A DNA stretch of 64,000 nt from an uncultured Alphaproteobacteria bacterium (GTDB lineage Bacteria > Pseudomonadota > Alphaproteobacteria > RF32 > CAG-239): positions 128,736 through 192,735 of the forward strand of contig CAJTJB010000004.1 in the NCBI GenBank assembly GCA_910576955.1, read 5' to 3'. Within the stretch, counting starts at the first letter, position 1. Every line of letters starts with the position of its first letter. Shown here one piece after another: positions 60,366 through 64,000 of the stretch. The translations under genes and the position numbers were made by a program. The notes under the pieces are model-generated. The model did not search any database, was not told the origin of the DNA, and was given only the letters and a program-made list of their open reading frames with translations.

Positions 60366-60977
60366 TTATTTGCGGCGGAATTTGTTTTTGCGGGTGGTTT
60401 CGGCGCGCTTGCTGAATTTAAATAGCGAGGGGTCGAGCTTGCCGTCTATGACCGAATCGTACAGCGATAATGATACTTCCAGCGATTGCGGGGTGATGAC
60501 TTTCCACTGCTTTAATGTGAACGGATTATTGCTGAAAACCAGCGTGAACGGACCTAAATCTGATGCGTCGGCGTATTGCAGCCCGATTCTTGTCATTCCG
60601 GGGTCTTTGTGAAAACTCGTGACTTTTAAATCTTTGCTTCCTAATGTGACCGTGTTTGCCAATATCATAGCGGCGGGAATATCCTCATAATCTATATTCG
60701 TTATCTGCTCTAACTCTTTGTCATAATACACAATATAGTCGCCGTTGCCGACAATCAGAATGTTTGAGGGTGGGTTGTATTCCATTCTTATTTTGTTGGG
60801 CTTCTCTATATATATGCGCCCCTCGGCTTTTTCGCCGTTGCTGGCTATTTGCACAAAGTCGGCGGATAAGGTTTTGATGGAGTTGAGGTAGGTTTCTATC
60901 GCCTTGATGTCTTTTTTATCATCGGCCTGTGCAGCGAAGCTTATGAGCGTGAAGAGTGTCAGAATCAGTTTTTTCAT
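60366..60977 (-). CDS. lolA: Outer-membrane lipoprotein carrier protein
   Basis: A periplasmic chaperone moving lipoproteins from LolCDE to the outer membrane. The 203-residue precursor has signal peptide MKKLILTLFTLISFAAQA, then IETYLNSIKTLSADFVQIASNGEKAEGRIYIEKPNKIRMEYNPPSNILIVGNGDYIVYYDKELEQITNIDYEDIPAAMIL. This is the LolA/LppC pattern of a half barrel with a hydrophobic cavity (the LolA Arg in RMEY is retained). The C-terminus is basic (KRAETTRKNKFRRK). The start is preceded by a G-rich stretch ending AATG. A cluster with ftsK, typical in other groups, is not present here. Confidence 0.9.
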   Translation of the reverse strand: MKKLILTLFTLISFAAQADDKKDIKAIETYLNSIKTLSADFVQIASNGEKAEGRIYIEKPNKIRMEYNPPSNILIVGNGDYIVYYDKELEQITNIDYEDIPAAMILANTVTLGSKDLKVTSFHKDPGMTRIGLQYADASDLGPFTLVFSNNPFTLKQWKVITPQSLEVSLSLYDSVIDGKLDPSLFKFSKRAETTRKNKFRRK

Positions 60978-61084
60978 TATGCCCCCGAGGGAAAGTGTGT
61001 CGTTTGCGGGGTAAGATAGTGCGGTTTTGGGGAAAGTTCAAGGGGAGAGAGGGGGTTTTCTACAGGTTTTGTGTGGGGGGAGGT

Positions 61085-61300
61085 TTTAAAGGATGGTTTG
61101 TTGTCCCCATCCCCCTTACCCCTTCCTCCGGGGAAGGGGAGGCGCTTGGAGCGGGAGATTGCCACGTCGGCTGCGCGTCCTCGCAATGACTCACGGAAGA
61201 AGAAAGGGGCGCCTCCTCGCAATGACTATAAGGATGGTTTGTTTTCACCCCCACCCATCCTCCCCCCTCAAGGGGGAGGGGGGGCTTGGAGAGGAGGGAT
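61085..61300. repeat. Repeat cluster (families A and C)
   Basis: CCATCCCCCTTACCCCTTCC copy with GGAAGGGGAGGCGC, a C copy at about 61158-61193, and a CACCCCCACCCATCC A copy at about 61247-61283. Confidence 0.8.
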
Positions 61301-61320
61301 AATTTTTTTTTAAAAAGTGC

Positions 61321-61505
61321 TTGACTCTTTGGGGAAAAGGGGATAAAAGCGGAGTCAACTTGAACGGATATGGGCGTTGGCTTGTTGATGTTCTTGCTGT
61401 CCAAGACCGTAGGCGGTTCTTTTAAGACTTTGAAAATATATGCTTTTTGCCTTTGTGGCGCAGATGTTTGATTGGTCGAACCTTAATTTCCTACGCAGAC
61501 GGAGG
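61321..61505 (+). promoter_or_regulatory. Promoter and leader of rplJ-rplL (L10 leader-like)
   Basis: TTGACT (61321-61326) with ATAAAA 16-17 bases on. The leader then contains CCAAGACCGTAGGCGG (61399-61414) and CCTACGCAGACGGAGG (61490-61505). These pair through GTAGG/CCTAC and resemble the conserved rplJ leader of alphaproteobacteria to which L10 binds for autoregulation. I rely on memory of such leaders; a covariance search would be decisive. Confidence 0.55.
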
Positions 61506-61604
61506 TATAAAATTTAATTTGATTTTTTCTCCCTTCGGACAGATTTGGTGCTGCTTTGGCGGCGCAATGGTGTTTGTGATATTGGTTGCTTCGGCAATGT
61601 TTTG

Positions 61605-61755
61605 TCACCCTCACCTGTCCTCTCCCCTCAAGGGAGAGGGACGCCTGAAATGAGTCATCTCCCCTTAAGGGAAAAGGATGTCTGGAATGAGGCATCTCCC
61701 CTCTAGGGAAAGGATGTCTGGAATGAGTTCTTTTTCGCAAGAGGGGGACTTGAAG
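61605..61755. repeat. Repeat array inside the rplJ leader
   Basis: A family A palindrome (TCTCCCCTCAAGGGAGAGGG) and three units of GGATGTCTGGAATGAG plus CATCTCCCCTTAAGGGAAAA type lie between the L10 leader-like motif and the rplJ start. Confidence 0.8.
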
Positions 61756-61912
61756 AAATTTTCACTTTTTGTTGAAAGTTTCGGGCGGGCGCTTACAGAG
61801 CAGATGTGGTAACGGTTTTATGTTAGCGGCGGCGGTTGAGTCTGATTGCTTAACACCTAATGAGTTAGCCGGCAATGCTAATGTAAAACTTAACAATTCT
61901 TGGAGACAAGTA

Positions 61913-62395
61913 GTGAATCGTGAAGAAAAAGCTGAACTCTTAAGCCTCGTGAACGGTTTGGTTTCCGGTGCGGAATCTGTGGTTGTATCTCATTACAGAG
62001 GTCTGACCGTGGCTGAAATTTCCGAACTGCGCAACAAAGCTCGCGAACTCGGCGCAGAGTTGAGAGTTACAAAAAACCGCATTACTCGTCTTGCCCTGAA
62101 AGGCACAAACTTTGAAGAATTGTCTGACCTCTTTACCGGTCCGACAATTATGGCTTATGCTAATGACCCGATTTCAGCTTGCAAGCTGTGCGTTGAATTT
62201 GCTAAAGCTAACGAAAAGTTTGTTGTTGTCGGCGGCGGTTTGTCTTCGGGCAAACTTTCTATGGCTGATATCGAAAGACTGGCGACTATTCCGTCTATGG
62301 ACGAACTGCGCGCCAAAATTATCGGCCTGTTGCAAGCTCCGGGCGCTGCTCTCGCACGCGTTACAAAAGCTTACAGCGAGAAAGAAGCTGCTTAA
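61913..62395 (+). CDS. rplJ: 50S ribosomal protein L10
   Basis: The 160-residue protein is the base of the L7/L12 stalk. The sequence MNREEKAELLSLVNGLVSGAESVVVSHYRGLTVAEISELRNKARELGAELRVTKNRITRLALKGTNFEELSDLFTGPTIMAYANDP is typical of alphaproteobacterial L10, and the C-terminal helix that binds L7/L12 dimers (DELRAKIIGLLQAPGAALARVTKAYSEKEAA) is complete. The start is GTG 61913 behind TTGGAGACAAGTA; the longer open frame upstream is leader. rplL follows 171 bases on. rplK/rplA do not precede it in this window, so the usual ribosomal cluster is split. Confidence 0.96.
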   Translation: MNREEKAELLSLVNGLVSGAESVVVSHYRGLTVAEISELRNKARELGAELRVTKNRITRLALKGTNFEELSDLFTGPTIMAYANDPISACKLCVEFAKANEKFVVVGGGLSSGKLSMADIERLATIPSMDELRAKIIGLLQAPGAALARVTKAYSEKEAA

Positions 62396-62566
62396 TTTTC
62401 AGGGAGTTGTGCCGGCGGTGCGTTGCCTTTTTTGCGAGGCTTGGCATATGCTGGCGGCTCCGGCAAGATGACGGCTGGTGGGACGAATGGTTAATGGATT
62501 GTGAGTCTTATCAGGCGGTTAAATTAAAAATTTAAGAAAAAAGTTTAATTTTATTGGAGAAAAAAA

Positions 62567-62935
62567 ATGGCCGATTTAGCCAAATTAGTTGAAGAATTAT
62601 CAGCGTTGACAGTTATGGAAGCTGCTGACCTGTCTAAAATGTTAGAAGAAAAATGGGGCGTTTCCGCAGCTGCTGCTGTTGCTGCTCCGGCTGCCGGCGG
62701 TGCTGCTGCCGCTGCAGAAGAAAAGACCGAATTTGACGTTGTTCTCGTTGAAGCCGGCGCAAACAAAATTAACGTTATTAAAGAAATCCGCGGCATCACC
62801 GCTCTTGGCTTGAAAGAAGCTAAAGACTTGGTTGACGGCGCTCCGAAGACTGTTAAAGAAGGCGCTCCGAAAGCTGAAGCCGAAGAGATTAAGGCTAAAC
62901 TTGAAGCTGCTGGCGCTAAAGTCGAACTCAAGTAA
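62567..62935 (+). CDS. rplL: 50S ribosomal protein L7/L12
   Basis: A 122-residue acidic stalk protein that recruits translation factors. N-terminal dimer domain (MADLAKLVEELSALTVMEAADLSKMLEEKWGV), Ala-rich hinge (SAAAAVAAPAAGGAAAAAEE), and the C-terminal factor-binding domain (EFDVVLVEAGANKINVIKEIRGITALGLKEAKDLVDGAPKTVKEGAPKAEAEEIKAKLEAAGAKVELK) are complete and of normal length. GGAGAAAAAAA precedes the ATG. It is followed by repeats and a terminator, not directly by rpoB. Confidence 0.98.
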   Translation: MADLAKLVEELSALTVMEAADLSKMLEEKWGVSAAAAVAAPAAGGAAAAAEEKTEFDVVLVEAGANKINVIKEIRGITALGLKEAKDLVDGAPKTVKEGAPKAEAEEIKAKLEAAGAKVELK

Positions 62936-62952
62936 AAAACGTAAAATTGTTG

Positions 62953-63065
62953 TGATTGAGCTCCCAAATGGAAGCCTGTTGTCGGTCGGGTCACGTACTT
63001 CTATGTACGCTCCCCTCCCTAGCAGGACATTTGGGGCTCACTCGCAAAATTTTAGCGTTTTTTTG
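62953..63065. repeat. Family D element after rplL
   Basis: GAGCTCCCAAATGGAAGCC at the left and GGACATTTGGGGCTC at the right pair as CCCAAATG/CATTTGGG. The core is ACGTACTTCTATGTACGCTC. Confidence 0.85.
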
Positions 63066-63094
63066 TTGCAGGGCTGGGGCTCTGCTTTTTTTGT

Positions 63095-63215
63095 GTGCGG
63101 ATGAAAGCCACACGGCAGGGCAGTCACGGGCAACTTGTTGCCTTTAACATTGTACGCTCCCGCCCTTTGGTGGACATCCGCGATTATTTGACTCAAATCT
63201 CGAATTTTTACACTA
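63095..63215. repeat. Family D element, second copy
   Basis: GCGGATGAAAGCCACACGG at the left and GGTGGACATCCGCG at the right pair as GCGGATG/CATCCGC. The middle holds CTTGTTGCCTTTAACATTGT. Confidence 0.75.
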
Positions 63216-63261
63216 CCGGAACGCAAGTGTTTTTGTGGGGCTCACTCGCAAAATTTTAGCG

Positions 63262-63372
63262 TTTTTGGGGATGTGCTAAAGCACTATCATTGCGGCGAAT
63301 TTCCTCCCTTATGTACTAATTTGTACACCGCGGTCGGAAATTCGCCGCAAGCATAGCACTTTATCCCATCCG
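63262..63372. repeat. Family G element
   Basis: GATGTGCTAAAGCACTATCA to AGCATAGCACTTTATCCCA. The inner GCGGCGAATTTCC pairs with GGAAATTCGCCGC. Second copy of the element at 43.8 kb. Confidence 0.8.
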
Positions 63373-63375
63373 TTG

Positions 63376-63402
63376 CAAAACCGCATTATGCGGTTTTTGT
63401 TT
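63376..63402 (+). terminator. Terminator after rplJ-rplL
   Basis: AAAACCGC ATTAT GCGGTTTTT followed by GTTTTTTT. Confidence 0.85.
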
Positions 63403-63424
63403 TTTTTTAAATTGTTGTGGTTGA

Positions 63425-63998
63425 GCTTCCCAATAGTACTGCCCGCACGGGGGAAGCCTGTCGTCGGTTAGGGCAGTGGCTGGGCTGGGGCTCTGCTTTT
63501 TTTGTGGGGATGGGGGAAGATGGTAAGGATGGGTGGGGGTATAGATTCAATGTTTTTCTCAGTCTTTTTTGCTTTGTAAGTGTGACTGCGTCACCGGTTT
63601 GTGGATTGCCGCGGCGATGTGCCTTACGGCGCGCCTCGCAATGACTCGTGTTAAGCGGAGAGAGTGGTGTCACTCCCTCAAGGGGGAGGAGATTTTAAAG
63701 AGAGAGGGAGATTCCTTGACGGGGCGTTGCCCCGAGGGATGACGTTTAAAGGAGAGAGGATAAGGATGAGTTTGTTTTCCCCATCCCCCGTCCCCTTCCT
63801 CCAAGGGAAGGGGAGGAGATGGTAAGATAAGGATGTGTGGTTGTCACCCTCTCCTGTCCTCTCCCCTCGAGGGAGAGGAACGCTGGAGGGGAGGTTGTGG
63901 CTTGGAGCGGGAGATCCCTTGAGTGGCAGCGCCACCTGCAACGATTCGAGGGATGACGCCCAACTTGTTGGGGTAAAAAAGAGGGGGAGAGGATAAGG
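63425..63998. repeat. Repeat cluster to the window end (families A, B, C, D fragment)
   Basis: A partial D copy (AAGCCTGTCGTCGG) at about 63452, C at about 63587-63650, B at about 63706-63750 and 63908-63955, and three A copies. No gene is seen in the last 590 bases. Confidence 0.8.
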
Positions 63999-64000
63999 AT

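Overview
The window looks like a chromosomal segment of an uncultured alphaproteobacterium. The evidence is a CcrM-type GANTC methyltransferase, the order lysophospholipid acyltransferase - waaA - lpxK, a Ppx/GppA pair next to rlmE, an rplJ leader of alphaproteobacterial look, LpxA, PagP and LolA (so a Gram-negative outer membrane with lipid A), and serine-recombinase and phage remnants. I cannot name the genus. Housekeeping genes are of intermediate GC. The glycosyltransferase gene at 15.3-17.9 kb and the GmrSD-like gene at 47.4-49.7 kb are strikingly AT-rich and probably acquired.

The dominant feature is an extraordinary load of short dispersed repeats, which fill almost every intergenic gap and also lie in frame inside genes. 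I use these names. Family A: C-rich/G-rich palindromes of the type CCTCCCCCCTCAAGGGGGAG, including the variant CCATCCCCCTTACCCCTTCC...GAGGGAAGGGGAGG. Family B: GGGAGATCCCTTGA...CGAGGGATGACG around an exchangeable inner hairpin. Family C: GATTGCC...CTCGCAATGAC. Family D: an element of about 110 bp around ACGTACTTCTATGTACGC. Family E: an element found just downstream of two tRNA genes. Family F: a block of about 150 bp nested inside the loop of family A. Family G: GTGCTAAAGCACTATCATT...TAGCACTTTATCCCA.

Layout. 0-3.2 kb: tail of an unknown gene and an RlhA-like U32 peptidase gene carrying four in-frame repeat insertions. 3.3-9.5 kb: a 2066-residue protein with an M48-like metalloprotease start and a degenerate UbiB/ABC1-like kinase end. 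9.6-9.9 kb: tRNA(CAU) with a family E element. 10.1-18.1 kb: serine recombinase, dyad sites, an inactive recombinase homologue, then a CDP-sugar and glycosyltransferase operon ending in a broken glycosyltransferase. 18.1-23.7 kb (minus strand): outer-membrane protein fragment, two RgpF-like genes, lpxA, gltX. 24.2-27.3 kb: acyltransferase, waaA, lpxK. 27.5-31.1 kb: structured leader and GT8 gene, small membrane protein, small lipoprotein, pagP, RNase H. 31.2-33.5 kb: tRNA-Arg with family E, tRNA-Leu, CorA-like transporter. 34.2-37.2 kb: two phage-tail-like genes behind three tandem terminators. 37.5-44.7 kb: fhs, periplasmic thioredoxin-like protein, ccrM, two Ppx/GppA genes, rlmE. 45-50 kb: tRNA-Pro, phage remnants, a 22-residue peptide gene, a candidate sRNA, a tail-fibre stub and a GmrSD-like defence gene. 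50-54.4 kb: FAD oxidoreductase, trmJ and small genes. 54.8-57.7 kb: repressor and replication genes of a cryptic prophage. 58.3-61 kb: GtrII-like membrane protein and lolA. 61.3-63.4 kb: rplJ-rplL.

Together the genes point to a cell that invests heavily in its surface (lipid A and Kdo, palmitoylation, a CDP-deoxysugar glycan, RgpF-like and GtrII-like modification, lipoprotein transport), possibly with switchable glycan expression. The most unusual signals are the tRNA-coupled family E elements, the repeats tolerated inside conserved enzymes, the protease/kinase-like giant protein, the dyad pair beside a serine recombinase, and the phage-like genes behind tandem terminators.
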